Origin: Aurantibacillus circumpalustris
GTDB lineage: Bacteria > Bacteroidota > Bacteroidia > B-17B0 > Aurantibacillaceae
Reading direction: 5' to 3'
Length of the DNA: 64,000 nt
NCBI RefSeq assembly: GCF_029625215.1
Contig: NZ_CP121197.1
Coordinates: forward strand, 2,356,001-2,420,000
The position numbers were made by a program, and so were the translations under genes. Below, in pieces: positions 17,573-26,054 of this stretch (position 1 is its first letter; the number at the start of each line of letters is the position of its first letter). The notes beneath the pieces were generated by a model, which saw nothing but the letters and a program-made list of their open reading frames with translations, searched no databases and was not told the origin of the DNA.

Positions 17573-17603
17573 TAAAAATAGACAATTTTCGAGATCGGAC
17601 AAA
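17573..17603 (-). promoter_or_regulatory. stranded promoter of the small lipoprotein gene
   Basis: On the minus strand TTTG (17603-17600), a 19-nt spacer and TATTTTTA (17580-17573) form a near-consensus promoter. It points at the right end of the insertion sequence. Removing the element and one copy of the 4-bp duplication would place it about 25-30 bp before the lipoprotein ATG. Confidence 0.5.
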
Positions 17604-17706
17604 TTATAGGAATATCAAAAATAGTAATTGCATGAAGTGTTTTGTCTTTTTTGCAAATATGAGTAGCTTTAAAAATTGAATTTTACTTTAAAATCAAATT
17701 ATAAAT

Positions 17707-19395
17707 ATGGAACAATTAATTGAATGTGTGCCGAATTTTAGTGAGGGTGTTGATATGCATATTATCAACCAAATTACTGATGAAGTGGAAAGTGTTGAAG
17801 GCGTTAAACTTTTAAATGTTGATCCAGGTAAAGCTACCAATAGAACTGTTGTAACCTTTGTTGGAAATCCAAACGCTGTTATTGAAGCTGCGTTTAGGGC
17901 AATAAGGAAAGCTGGAGAATTAATCGACATGGCTAAACATAAAGGCGAGCACCCTCGAATGGGGGCTACAGACGTTTGTCCTTTAATTCCGATTAGTAAT
18001 ATTACAATGGAGGAGACAGCAAAATATGCTCAGCTACTTGCAAAGCGTGTTGGAGAAAATCTTGCAATTCCTATTTATTTGTATGAAGAAGCACAATCGG
18101 ACAAAAAACGGAGTAATCTTTCTGTTATTAGAAATGGAGAGTACGAAGGTTTTTTCAAAAAGATAAAGTTACCGGAATGGAAACCCGATTTTGGTCCTCA
18201 GGAGTTTGATGCAAAGCGCGGCGCTACTGTTATTGGAGCCCGTGATTTTTTGGTTGCCTATAATGTAAATTTAAATACAACATCAACTCGTAGGGCTAAT
18301 TCTATAGCTTTTGATGTGCGTGAAGCAGGAAGGGTTATGCGTGAAGGTAATCCGATAACTGGAAAAATAGTAAATGCTGCCGACGGTAAACCAAAATTTA
18401 TTCCCGGAAGTTTAAAGTCAGTAAAGGCTATTGGCTGGTATATTGAAGAATACGGTGTTGCGCAGATATCAATGAACTTAACTAACATCAATGTAACCCC
18501 CGTACACATTGCATTTGACGAAGTTTGCAATAAAGCTATTGAGAGAGGTATTCGCGTTACCGGATCTGAATTGGTGGGCTTAGTTCCATTAAAAGCAATG
18601 TTGGATGCTGGTAAGTATTTTCTCCAAAAACAAAAACGTTCAATTGGTGTGAGCGAAAAGGAGTTGATTAAAATCGCGGTAAAATCTATGGGCTTGGATG
18701 AATTAGCGCCGTTTAAACCTGAAGAAAGAATTATTGAATACCTATTAAAAAAACCAGAAGACTCTAAACTCGTTGCAATGGACTTAGTTGCTTTTGCAGA
18801 TGAAACAGCAAGTGAAAGTCCTGCGCCTGGAGGTGGTTCTATTTCAGCTTATGTTGGAAGTCTGGGTATTTCTCTGGCGACCATGGTTGCTAATTTAAGT
18901 TCACATAAAAAGGGTTGGGACGATCGTTGGGAGGAGTTTAGTAATTGGGCTGAAAAGGGACAAGTCATTAAAGATCAGCTAATGAAATTGGTAGATGCGG
19001 ATACTGCTGCTTTTAATAAAATTATGACAGCATTTGGTTTACCAAAATCAACGGAAGAGGAAAAGAAACTAAGAACTCAAACTATTCAAGATGCAACAAA
19101 ATTTGCCATTGAAATTCCGTTTAAGGTGATGGAATTAAGTTTTGAAAGTATGGAAGTTATTAAAGCGATGGCCCAAGAAGGTAATCCGAATTCCGTTACC
19201 GATGCTGGTGTTGGTGCTCTTTGTGCAAGAAGCGCTGTGATGGGTGCTTTTATGAATGTGAGAATAAATGCTGCCGGTTACGATGATAAAAAATTCGTCA
19301 ACGATATTGTTGCAAAAGGAAAATTAATTGAGCAAAAAACCACCGTGAGAGAGGCGGAGATATTGCGAATTGTGAATGAAAAAATTGGGTTGTAG
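17707..19395 (+). CDS. ftcD: glutamate formimidoyltransferase / formimidoyltetrahydrofolate cyclodeaminase fusion
   Basis: The 562-residue protein fuses two enzymes of histidine-derived one-carbon metabolism. Residues 1 to about 330 are the formimidoyltransferase (LIECVPNFSEGVD, HKGEHPRMGATDVCPLIP with the catalytic-region His, GARDFLVAYNVNL). Residues about 355-560 are the cyclodeaminase (FADETASESPAPGGGSISAYVG, ending with MNVRINAAG). Together they transfer the formimino group from formiminoglutamate to tetrahydrofolate and then release ammonia to form 5,10-methenyl-THF. The layout matches the mammalian FTCD fusion. No hutH, hutU or hutI gene is adjacent, so linkage to histidine degradation is not shown locally. 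Confidence 0.95.
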   Translation: MEQLIECVPNFSEGVDMHIINQITDEVESVEGVKLLNVDPGKATNRTVVTFVGNPNAVIEAAFRAIRKAGELIDMAKHKGEHPRMGATDVCPLIPISNITMEETAKYAQLLAKRVGENLAIPIYLYEEAQSDKKRSNLSVIRNGEYEGFFKKIKLPEWKPDFGPQEFDAKRGATVIGARDFLVAYNVNLNTTSTRRANSIAFDVREAGRVMREGNPITGKIVNAADGKPKFIPGSLKSVKAIGWYIEEYGVAQISMNLTNINVTPVHIAFDEVCNKAIERGIRVTGSELVGLVPLKAMLDAGKYFLQKQKRSIGVSEKELIKIAVKSMGLDELAPFKPEERIIEYLLKKPEDSKLVAMDLVAFADETASESPAPGGGSISAYVGSLGISLATMVANLSSHKKGWDDRWEEFSNWAEKGQVIKDQLMKLVDADTAAFNKIMTAFGLPKSTEEEKKLRTQTIQDATKFAIEIPFKVMELSFESMEVIKAMAQEGNPNSVTDAGVGALCARSAVMGAFMNVRINAAGYDDKKFVNDIVAKGKLIEQKTTVREAEILRIVNEKIGL

Positions 19396-20514
19396 TTAAA
19401 ACTCCGCTAAAAGGTTAAAGAGATCTACATTCAAATAAATGATTTCTTTTCCAACTTTTTCTGGAACTACAATTTTGAGTTTTTCAAGCTGTTGCAAATA
19501 CTTTTTCGCTGTGTTTACACTTTTCGTTTCTTTGTTAATGAGAGCTCTTGGACTAATATAGGGTTGTTCAAATATTTTTTCAATCACTTCTTTTTTCATG
19601 GAGGGGTGTTTTTTCCTCACAAGTACAAGAGTTCTGTCAAATAAACGGTCAATCTCATTTATTTTTTTTATGGTGTAGAGGGCGGTTTCTTCAGTGGCAT
19701 TTAGCATGTACAAAACCCAATGATTCCAGTTTCGTTGACTGGTGACTTTGTTTAAATTGGCATAATAATCTTCTTTACTATTGATAATAGATGAACTCAA
19801 ATAAAGAATTGGAAAATCGAGGAGCTCTTTTTGAACCATTAAAAGAACATTGAGAATCCTACCAGTTCTTCCATTCCCATCACGAAAAGGGTGTATAGCC
19901 TCGAACTGATAATGCGCTATGGCCATTTTTAAAAGCGGGTCATAATTGTATTTCTCGTCATTATTAATGAACTCTACTAGGTTTTTTAGTTTTTGTTCAA
20001 TTAATTTTTGCCCCCGTGGCGGTGTATAAACAATGTTTGCTTTTAACGGAGCAGTGCCGCGTTTCATAATAACAGTTTCTGTTTGAGGTGGACGAATACC
20101 ATCCTTTAGTTGTTTGATTTCTCGATAAAGTTTTATCATCATTTCAACGGAAACAGTCTTTTTATTTTTTACTGTTTTAAAACCTTCCCAAAGAGCCTGT
20201 CGGTAGCGCAACACTTCTTTAGTTGTGGGTTCCATGCCAATTTCGTTTCCTGCCAGAGCTTTGTATAGTTTATCATCTGTAGTGAAAATATTCTCGATGG
20301 CAGTACTGGCTTTTGCTTCCCGAATGGCTATTGTGTTTACCAGCATAGATTGATTTGGTAGTTTTTTTGCCAAGCCTTTGAGTTCTGCCAAAGCCTTGTT
20401 AGCAGTATTTAATGCTTTAAGTATTTCAATAGTTATAACCTTTTCATCGGGTGGAGGCAATAAGGGTAGATGATTGTATGGTTTATGGCGGTCAAAAGGT
20501 AGTGGTTGCGACAT
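19396..20514 (-). CDS. Fic-family AMPylase-like protein with C-terminal winged-helix region
   Basis: In this 372-residue protein the Fic active-site motif is HPFRDGNGRTGR (residues 208-219), with the catalytic His and the anion-binding GNGR. An N-terminal inhibitory helix motif (S70-TAI-E74-N75, fitting [S/T]xxxE[G/N]) classes it as an intramolecularly autoinhibited (class II) Fic protein. A Fic_N domain precedes it, and a winged-helix-like segment ends it (ISPRALINKETKSVNTAKKYL). It likely transfers AMP to hydroxyl side chains of unknown targets. The DNA-binding tail and the repeated dyad sites directly upstream suggest autoregulation (inference). The stop lies immediately after the ftcD stop, in convergent orientation. 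Confidence 0.92.
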   Translation of the reverse strand: MSQPLPFDRHKPYNHLPLLPPPDEKVITIEILKALNTANKALAELKGLAKKLPNQSMLVNTIAIREAKASTAIENIFTTDDKLYKALAGNEIGMEPTTKEVLRYRQALWEGFKTVKNKKTVSVEMMIKLYREIKQLKDGIRPPQTETVIMKRGTAPLKANIVYTPPRGQKLIEQKLKNLVEFINNDEKYNYDPLLKMAIAHYQFEAIHPFRDGNGRTGRILNVLLMVQKELLDFPILYLSSSIINSKEDYYANLNKVTSQRNWNHWVLYMLNATEETALYTIKKINEIDRLFDRTLVLVRKKHPSMKKEVIEKIFEQPYISPRALINKETKSVNTAKKYLQQLEKLKIVVPEKVGKEIIYLNVDLFNLLAEF

Positions 20515-20528
20515 GGGATTTTTTTAAT

Positions 20529-20683
20529 TCGTCAAATATACAGATAATTTGACAGTTGTTTTGTTAATTGTCAAAAAATGCTATAATTTGACAGTAAAGA
20601 AATTATCTGTCAAATTCTGACACATATCTCATCAATTGTCAAAAAAGTTAAATATTTGACAGTATGATAGTTTTCTGTCAAAT
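20529..20683. promoter_or_regulatory. regular array of eight TTTGACAG half-sites (three dyads) upstream of fic
   Basis: Half-sites in forward orientation (ATTTGACAG) begin at 20547, 20586 and 20654. Inverted copies ([C/T]TGTCAAA) begin at 20529 (degenerate), 20568, 20607, 20636 and 20675. Every inverted-to-forward step is 18 bp (TGTCAAA-N11-TTTGACA) and every forward-to-inverted step is 21 bp, so the dyads repeat every 39 bp with one phase break between 20607 and 20636. Spacers are not conserved. This is the signature of cooperative operator sites. The site nearest the gene overlaps a TATATTTG -7 element (20540-20533, minus strand). Confidence 0.8.
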
Positions 20684-20794
20684 TGAGTAAATAAATACTC
20701 GTTTGAATAAGTTCTTGGCATTACTAGCACGTTTAACTGCTAATAGACGAGTAAACCTATAATTAATCTAAAATAGAATGGCCTAGCGATTTAT

Positions 20795-21664
20795 TTACAA
20801 AACATTACTTGCTTGTTCTTTGATTTTTTCCAATTCATCCTTCATAAGTACTACGAATTTTTGCATGGGAGCATCGTTGGCTTTAGAACCAATAGTATTA
20901 ATTTCGCGACCAATTTCCTGACTGATAAAATTTAATTTCCTGCCTGGAGAATTTTCTTTACAGGTGTCTATAAAATAATCTAAATGTGTTTTTAAGCGTA
21001 CTTTTTCTTCGTTAATGTCTAACTTCTCAATGTAATAGATTAACTCTTGTTCGAATCTATTTTCATCAATTTTTTCTTTACCAATTACATCGGCTAAATT
21101 ATTACGAATTCTATCTTTAATAGCAGTAATGCGGTGTAAGTCGAGCTTTTTAATTTCTTCTAAATGAATTCCAATTTTACCCAAACGGTCTTCAAAATCT
21201 TTTTGGAGTGATTTCCCTTCCGTATCTCTGAAAGCGTTTAATTGCTTGATTGCATCATTCACACATGCTTTAATAACGTTCCATTCATTTTCATCCGTTT
21301 CTTTGCGTTCACCTTTCAAAACATCTGGAAATTTTAAAATGTGTTGAATGCTGTCTTCTAAAGGTTCTTGTAGTTCAAGCGCTAACTTTTTTAATTGTAC
21401 ATGATAAGCTTTCGCTAACGTTGTGTTTATTTCAATTGGAGCTTCAACTGTATTTGACTCTACGAAAATACTCAAGTCAATTTTACCGCGTTCTAATTGT
21501 TTTGATAAATCATTACGTAATTCTAATTCGTAATTTCTTAGTCCGGATGATAGTCGTAAACTAATATCAGCGCCTTTGCTATTTAGAGCTCGTATTTCAA
21601 CGGTTACAGTTTTGTCTCCGTATTCTGCGGTAGCTTTTCCAAAGCCGGTCATTGATTTTATCAT
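20795..21664 (-). CDS. yicC: YicC/YloC-family endoribonuclease
   Basis: The 289-residue protein starts with the family signature MIKSMTGFGKA and continues with VEIRALNSKGADISLRL. It ends with the DUF1732 part (YIEKLDINEEKVRLKTHLDYF, GRKLNFISQEIGREINTIGSKAND). YicC-type proteins are cytoplasmic oligomeric endoribonucleases affecting RNA stability in E. coli and B. subtilis. The length is standard. Its ATG overlaps the stop of the upstream EamA transporter gene by 4 bp (ATGA), so translation is coupled. In many genomes yicC precedes gmk, which is not seen here. Confidence 0.93.
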   Translation of the reverse strand: MIKSMTGFGKATAEYGDKTVTVEIRALNSKGADISLRLSSGLRNYELELRNDLSKQLERGKIDLSIFVESNTVEAPIEINTTLAKAYHVQLKKLALELQEPLEDSIQHILKFPDVLKGERKETDENEWNVIKACVNDAIKQLNAFRDTEGKSLQKDFEDRLGKIGIHLEEIKKLDLHRITAIKDRIRNNLADVIGKEKIDENRFEQELIYYIEKLDINEEKVRLKTHLDYFIDTCKENSPGRKLNFISQEIGREINTIGSKANDAPMQKFVVLMKDELEKIKEQASNVL

Positions 21665-22554
21665 GCTTTAATTTTTTTTGGTTTTCTATTTATAAGAAAC
21701 AAGCCTAAAATTATCAAAATTCCTGATAATAACTTGGTCGGACTTAATTTATCTTGTCCCATCATTACAGCAAATAAAGATGCAAAGAAAGGTTGAAGAT
21801 AAATATAAGCGCTAACGGTATTTGGACTGAGTTCTTGTAAGCCGTATATGTTAAGAAAATAGGCGAAAAAAGTAGTTGCAATAACCACAAAGCAAAGAGC
21901 AAAAATAGCATGACTCGTAAATCCTTCCCAATTAGTATGCAGTGTTTCTGTAAAGCCAATTGGTAAAATGTATAAACTTCCAAATAGAAACATCCAGCGC
22001 ATGGCCGTAGCTGTATTATACTTCATCATAATGGGTTTAACCATTACAGTGAAAATTGCCCAGGACGTCGAGTTTATCAAAGTCATAATATCTCCAACAA
22101 TTGTATCGCTACCAATTTCGAAATTACCCCGATAACTGAGAATTATTAAAGCACCAATAACAGCAAGGCTTAAGCCACTTAACTTAATTAATGTAATACG
22201 TTCTTTTAAGAGAAACAAAGTGAAAATAAAAACCAAAATCGGATTAGAAATCATGATAATGGAAGAGTTTATTGGAGTGGTAATACTTAAACCATAAATA
22301 AAAAACAGTTGATTAATTACAACACCAAACAAAGCCAACAAAGCCATTCGTTTCATGTCTTTTTTTTCAACCTTTTGCGTTTTTACAAAAAGTGAAAGAA
22401 CCCAAAACAAAAGGCCGGCTCCAAGAATCCGCATAAATACTAAAGCAACGGGACTGACAAAATTAGGCATGAGTCCTTTAGCAATAGAATAATTAAGCGC
22501 ATAGATAATTTGCGCTACAAATAAGGCTATATGTCCTTTAAAGGCTTTTGTCAA
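21661..22554 (-). CDS. EamA-type (DMT superfamily) transporter
   Basis: The 297-residue protein has ten predicted transmembrane helices in two EamA repeats, the first around FVAQIIYALNYSIAKGLMPNFVSPVALVFMRI and the second around GDIMTLINSTSWAIFTVMVKP. The late segment ELSPNTVSAYIYLQPFFASLFAVMMG is typical for the family. It resides in the inner membrane. Members export or import small metabolites such as amino acids or nucleotide precursors, and the substrate cannot be read from the sequence. It is translationally coupled to yicC downstream by a 4-bp overlap. Confidence 0.88.
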   Translation of the reverse strand: MTKAFKGHIALFVAQIIYALNYSIAKGLMPNFVSPVALVFMRILGAGLLFWVLSLFVKTQKVEKKDMKRMALLALFGVVINQLFFIYGLSITTPINSSIIMISNPILVFIFTLFLLKERITLIKLSGLSLAVIGALIILSYRGNFEIGSDTIVGDIMTLINSTSWAIFTVMVKPIMMKYNTATAMRWMFLFGSLYILPIGFTETLHTNWEGFTSHAIFALCFVVIATTFFAYFLNIYGLQELSPNTVSAYIYLQPFFASLFAVMMGQDKLSPTKLLSGILIILGLFLINRKPKKIKA

Positions 22555-22617
22555 AATCGCAGCAAATATAGATAGAGTTAGGAGATAATTGCTTAGAAAG
22601 AATTATTTTTACTGACG

Positions 22618-23415
22618 ATGCTCAACTACAAAGATCAACTCGGAAATGTTATTCAACTAGCCAAAAAGCCATTGCGAATTATTTCAGTAGTACCTTCGCA
22701 ATCAGAGTTTCTATGGGATATTGGATTAAGAGACGAGTTGGTTGGTATTACTAAGTTTTGTATTCATCCCAAAGAAATGCGTGTAAGTAAAGCAAGAGTG
22801 GGGGGAACTAAAAAGTTGAATCTTAAAAAAATAAGAGAACTAAAGCCTGATTTGATTATCGGAAACAAAGAAGAAAATGACCAATTTCAAATTGAAGAAT
22901 TACAAAAGGAATTTCCTGTTTGGATGAGTGATATTTACACCTTTCAGGATGCTTTTAAAATGATGGAGGGTTTGGGGATTCTTTTAAATAAAGAACCTGA
23001 AACAATGCAGGTGGTGAATGAATTAAAAATGTCGTTTTTAAGAATTCAGGCAATTTTAAAAACTCAAAAAGTAGCTTATTTTATTTGGAACAAACCTTAT
23101 ATGTTTGCTGCAAAAAATACGTTTATCGATCATGTATTAAATTATTTAGGATTGGAAAATGCCTTGAGTTATTACGAAAGATACCCAGAGTTGGATGAAA
23201 CAGCTTTAAAAAGAATAAATCCTGATTTGTGTTTTTTGTCGAGTGAACCTTTTCGTTTTAAAGAGATACATGTAGATGAGTTAAAAAAATTATTACCAAA
23301 TTCTAAGATTTTAATTGTCGATGGTGAAATGTTTAGTTGGTATGGCACTCGTTTATTGTTTTTGGAAAAGTATGTACAAGATCTAATTAATTCCCTGAGA
23401 GAAGCGAAACGTTGA
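22618..23415 (+). CDS. helical-backbone metal receptor (BtuF-like) without signal peptide
   Basis: The 265-residue protein is related to ABC-transporter periplasmic binding proteins of the BtuF/FhuD class: RIISVVPSQSEFLWDIGLRDELVGITKFCIHP, VGGTKKLNLKKIRELKPDLIIGNKEEN and YIWNKPYMFA-like strands. The long backbone helix expected between lobes is present. Unlike genuine BtuF, the N-terminus (MLNYKDQLGNVIQLAKKP) has no signal peptide or lipobox, so it is predicted to be cytoplasmic. No permease or ATPase is adjacent. A corrinoid- or metal-related role is possible but unproven. Confidence 0.75.
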   Translation: MLNYKDQLGNVIQLAKKPLRIISVVPSQSEFLWDIGLRDELVGITKFCIHPKEMRVSKARVGGTKKLNLKKIRELKPDLIIGNKEENDQFQIEELQKEFPVWMSDIYTFQDAFKMMEGLGILLNKEPETMQVVNELKMSFLRIQAILKTQKVAYFIWNKPYMFAAKNTFIDHVLNYLGLENALSYYERYPELDETALKRINPDLCFLSSEPFRFKEIHVDELKKLLPNSKILIVDGEMFSWYGTRLLFLEKYVQDLINSLREAKR

Positions 23416-23527
23416 GGTAAATTACAGGAAGCGAAAGCTCAGTTAAGAGCCTTATCTGAGCAGTAAGTTTGAATTTTTTGAATTAGGATAAAAAATAGTT
23501 CCATAATTAAAATATAAAAGTTACTTT

Positions 23528-23556
23528 TAGCTTTTGAAATTCTTCCGCTAGCGGAA
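23528..23556 (+). promoter_or_regulatory. putative pyrB promoter -7 region with 14-bp perfect palindrome at +1
   Basis: TAGCTTTTG (23528-23536) resembles the -7 element. It is followed at the expected start point by TTCCGCTAGCGGAA (23543-23556), a perfect 14-bp palindrome ending 13 bp before the pyrB ATG. It could be an operator or, in RNA, a short UUCCG/CGGAA hairpin with a CUAG loop near the start codon. Confidence 0.4.
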
Positions 23557-23569
23557 TCAAAAAACATAA

Positions 23570-24499
23570 ATGAGTAATTTAAGCGTCAATCACCTCCTCG
23601 GAATAAAACAGCTCAACAAAAACGACATTGAATTAATATTAAGCACTGCTCAAAATTTCAAAGAAGTAATTAACCGCCCTATTAAAAAAGTTCCTTCTTT
23701 ACGCGACCTTACCGTTGCAAACTTATTCTTCGAAAACTCTACACGTACCCGATTATCTTTTGAACTTGCGCAAAAGCGCTTAAGTGCTGACGTAATTAAT
23801 TTTTCAGCATCTAATTCTTCGGTAAAGAAGGGTGAAACGCTTGTGGATACTGTAAATAATATTCTAGCCATGAAAGTGGATATGATAATTATGCGTCACG
23901 CAAGTCCAGGAGCTGCTATGTTTTTGGCAAAAAAGGTAAACGCGAAAATAATTAATGCTGGCGATGGCGCTCATGAGCATCCAACACAAGCCTTATTAGA
24001 CGCCTTTTCAATGCAAGAAAAATTGGGAAATCTAAAGGGGAAAAAGGTTGTAATTGTTGGAGATATTCTTCATTCCAGAGTGGCGCTTTCAAACATATTT
24101 TGCCTACAAAAATTAGGAGCCATTGTAAAAGTGTGCGGTCCTTTAACGCTTATCCCAAAATTCATCACCTCACTTGGAGTGGAGGTAGAGCCAAATCTTA
24201 AAAAGGCACTTGAGTGGTGCGACGTAGCAAACATGTTGCGCATTCAGCTAGAACGTCAGGATATCAAATATTTCCCTTCATTGCGTGAATACACAATGAT
24301 GTATGGTTTGGATAAAGAACTTCTCGATAGTCTTTCAAAAAAAATAGTTGTGATGCATCCAGGACCAATTAACCGTGGGGTTGAAATTACCAGTGATGTT
24401 GCTGATAGCAAACAATCCATTATTTTAGAACAAGTAGAAAACGGCGTTGCTGTGCGAATGGCGGTAATGTTTCTGCTGGCGGGCCGACAAAGCGATTAA
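23570..24499 (+). CDS. pyrB: aspartate carbamoyltransferase catalytic subunit
   Basis: The 309-residue protein has the carbamoyl-phosphate binding motif FFENSTRTRLSFE (SxRT), followed by KKGETLVDTVNN, HPTQALLDAFSM, the aspartate-site region VANMLRIQLER and HPGPINRGVEI. It catalyses condensation of carbamoyl phosphate and aspartate, the committed step of pyrimidine synthesis in the cytoplasm. The length fits class B/C catalytic chains. No pyrI regulatory chain follows. Bacteroidota often lack linkage or use an unregulated trimer. The ATG at 23570 lies 13 bp after a perfect palindrome. Confidence 0.97.
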   Translation: MSNLSVNHLLGIKQLNKNDIELILSTAQNFKEVINRPIKKVPSLRDLTVANLFFENSTRTRLSFELAQKRLSADVINFSASNSSVKKGETLVDTVNNILAMKVDMIIMRHASPGAAMFLAKKVNAKIINAGDGAHEHPTQALLDAFSMQEKLGNLKGKKVVIVGDILHSRVALSNIFCLQKLGAIVKVCGPLTLIPKFITSLGVEVEPNLKKALEWCDVANMLRIQLERQDIKYFPSLREYTMMYGLDKELLDSLSKKIVVMHPGPINRGVEITSDVADSKQSIILEQVENGVAVRMAVMFLLAGRQSD

Positions 24500-24514
24500 T
24501 TTCTTTAAGTAAAT

Positions 24515-25507
24515 TTAAAAATCCCCCATCATTAAGTTACAACCGCGAACGTCGCTATGGTCGTATCGCCCCATTAACTCCAAGGCGCCATCTTCATTCA
24601 CTCTACCTAAATCTTTTGTGGCGATAAACGAGCAAGAATAAATGTTTGCAAGATCAATCACGTTAATACCACCGGTTTTGTGATCAGTTCTTAATTTTAA
24701 AGGGTCATCTACTTCGCGTGTATAGAATCGCATCCAGGGTGGAGCTTCGAACAAGCCGTTTTTTTTACTATAGGCTTGACTCAATAATTCGGTCATGCCG
24801 TATTCACTATGAATAGTGTTTCCCTTAAATCCTTTTTTTAAAAAAGCGTGTAATTCAGGTTTCAACATTTCTTTGCGTGCGCCTTTCATTCCACCTGTCT
24901 CCATCACGATAAAACTATCAGTTAACTGAAGGTTGTGACTACAAAGATCCATTAGTGCATAGGAAACGCCAATTAAGATAATCTTTTGATTGGTGTTTTT
25001 GAGCCGATTTATTTTTGAAATTAAATCTGTAATGTTATCCAGAAAAAATCCACTGAATGGGTGGGTTGAAAGCCCAATTAGTTCCTTGCACATGTATACC
25101 AAAGACGAGCCACTTCTTTGCAAGTAATTTGGAAGCAGTGCCAGTATGCAATACTCTTTTGGGTCTCCATAAAACAATTCAAATGTTTTTAGAAAGCTTT
25201 TTTTGTATAAGTCCACTGAGTTTACATAGTGTGTCGCTGGAACCTGCGATGTTGTTGAGCTGCTGGTAAAACTAACAGTTTTTGAATTTATTGGTGAAGA
25301 AACGACTTCAAATTTTTTAAAAAATTCAATGGGTAGAAATGGAATTTTATCTAAAGCATTAACCGTATCAGGATTTGTCTTTATAAGATCGGTCCATTTC
25401 TTGTAAATGAGATTGTTTTGGTATTGAAATTGAAAAATAGACAAAGCTTCGGCTAAAAACTGCTCTTCTGAGGCAATATCGAAGATGGTATTTTCGTTTT
25501 TTAACAA
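24515..25507 (-). CDS. LuxE-like acyl-protein synthetase / acyltransferase
   Basis: The 330-residue protein matches the LuxE domain family seen widely in Bacteroidota outside luminescence: IPFLPIEFFKKFEVVS, VSFTSSSTTSQVPATHYV (the ST-rich AMP-binding-like loop), LPNYLQRSGSSLVYM and a late GMTELLSQAYS with AxxxxxRFYTREVDDP. LuxE itself activates fatty acids as acyl-AMP and passes them to the reductase. Here no luxC partner is present, so the acyl substrate and acceptor are unknown. It may act in surface polysaccharide or lipid modification, as is common for homologues. The coding region is intact and the protein is cytoplasmic. Confidence 0.8.
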   Translation of the reverse strand: MLKNENTIFDIASEEQFLAEALSIFQFQYQNNLIYKKWTDLIKTNPDTVNALDKIPFLPIEFFKKFEVVSSPINSKTVSFTSSSTTSQVPATHYVNSVDLYKKSFLKTFELFYGDPKEYCILALLPNYLQRSGSSLVYMCKELIGLSTHPFSGFFLDNITDLISKINRLKNTNQKIILIGVSYALMDLCSHNLQLTDSFIVMETGGMKGARKEMLKPELHAFLKKGFKGNTIHSEYGMTELLSQAYSKKNGLFEAPPWMRFYTREVDDPLKLRTDHKTGGINVIDLANIYSCSFIATKDLGRVNEDGALELMGRYDHSDVRGCNLMMGDF

Positions 25508-25559
25508 GCAGCTTTATTTTGAACCTATTTAATGCGTAAATTTATATATTGATTTTAGA

Positions 25560-26054
25560 ATGACACGTTTTATTACCATAATATTTTTGATTGGTCTATT
25601 TTCTTTTTCTTGCGTAAAACCAAAAACAGAAAATCCAGTTCCTGTAATTGAATTCGAAGATTTATTGCATCTGCAAAAATCTGAGTTTACCGGATCAGAT
25701 ACAGCTGTTATGTCTTTAAAATATGAGGATGGAGATGGAGATATTTTTCTTGATGACAATAGTAATGGACCAAATGTTATTTTCACACCTTTCTTTTTTA
25801 ATACTGCCACTAAAAAATTTGATTTTACTAAGGACCCAATTACTTTAGACACTTTAAGAATTACAGCTTTTGTAAAACAACCCGATGACGGTTATTATAA
25901 GGGCAAATCAATTAAGGGTAATATCTATGTTCCCATGCGACAATACAGAACCGGTGATTCGATTAAGATTATTTACTTAAGGGGTCTTGTAATTGATTCA
26001 AAAGGGAATAAATCGAATACAGTTACTAGCCCTACCTACACACTCAATTTTTAA
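25560..26054 (+). CDS. lipoprotein of unknown function
   Basis: The 164-residue protein starts with a lipoprotein signal (TRFITIIFLIGLFSFSC, lipobox FSFSC). The mature part is rich in Asp and includes YEDGDGDIFLDDNSNG, an acidic loop that looks Ca2+-binding, followed by beta-strand segments. It is likely anchored in the periplasm or outer membrane. No known family is recognised, though similar short lipoproteins with DGDGD segments are common in this phylum. The 3' end overlaps the convergent dehydrogenase gene by 11 bp. Confidence 0.65.
   Translation: MTRFITIIFLIGLFSFSCVKPKTENPVPVIEFEDLLHLQKSEFTGSDTAVMSLKYEDGDGDIFLDDNSNGPNVIFTPFFFNTATKKFDFTKDPITLDTLRITAFVKQPDDGYYKGKSIKGNIYVPMRQYRTGDSIKIIYLRGLVIDSKGNKSNTVTSPTYTLNF

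Noticed and set aside
17552-17706. A second partial insertion sequence right of the IS407-like element
   Set aside because: The 155 bp contain only a promoter and ordinary AT-rich sequence, with no transposase fragment or inverted repeat.
20529-20683. Array of short repeats as a possible CRISPR array
   Set aside because: Repeat units are only 7-9 bp half-sites of alternating orientation, spacers are 11-12 bp and no cas gene is near. It fits operator sites, not CRISPR.
23443-23462. GCTCAG/CTGAGC hairpin as terminator of the BtuF-like gene
   Set aside because: The stem is 6 bp with a long loop, and no U tract follows on the plus strand.
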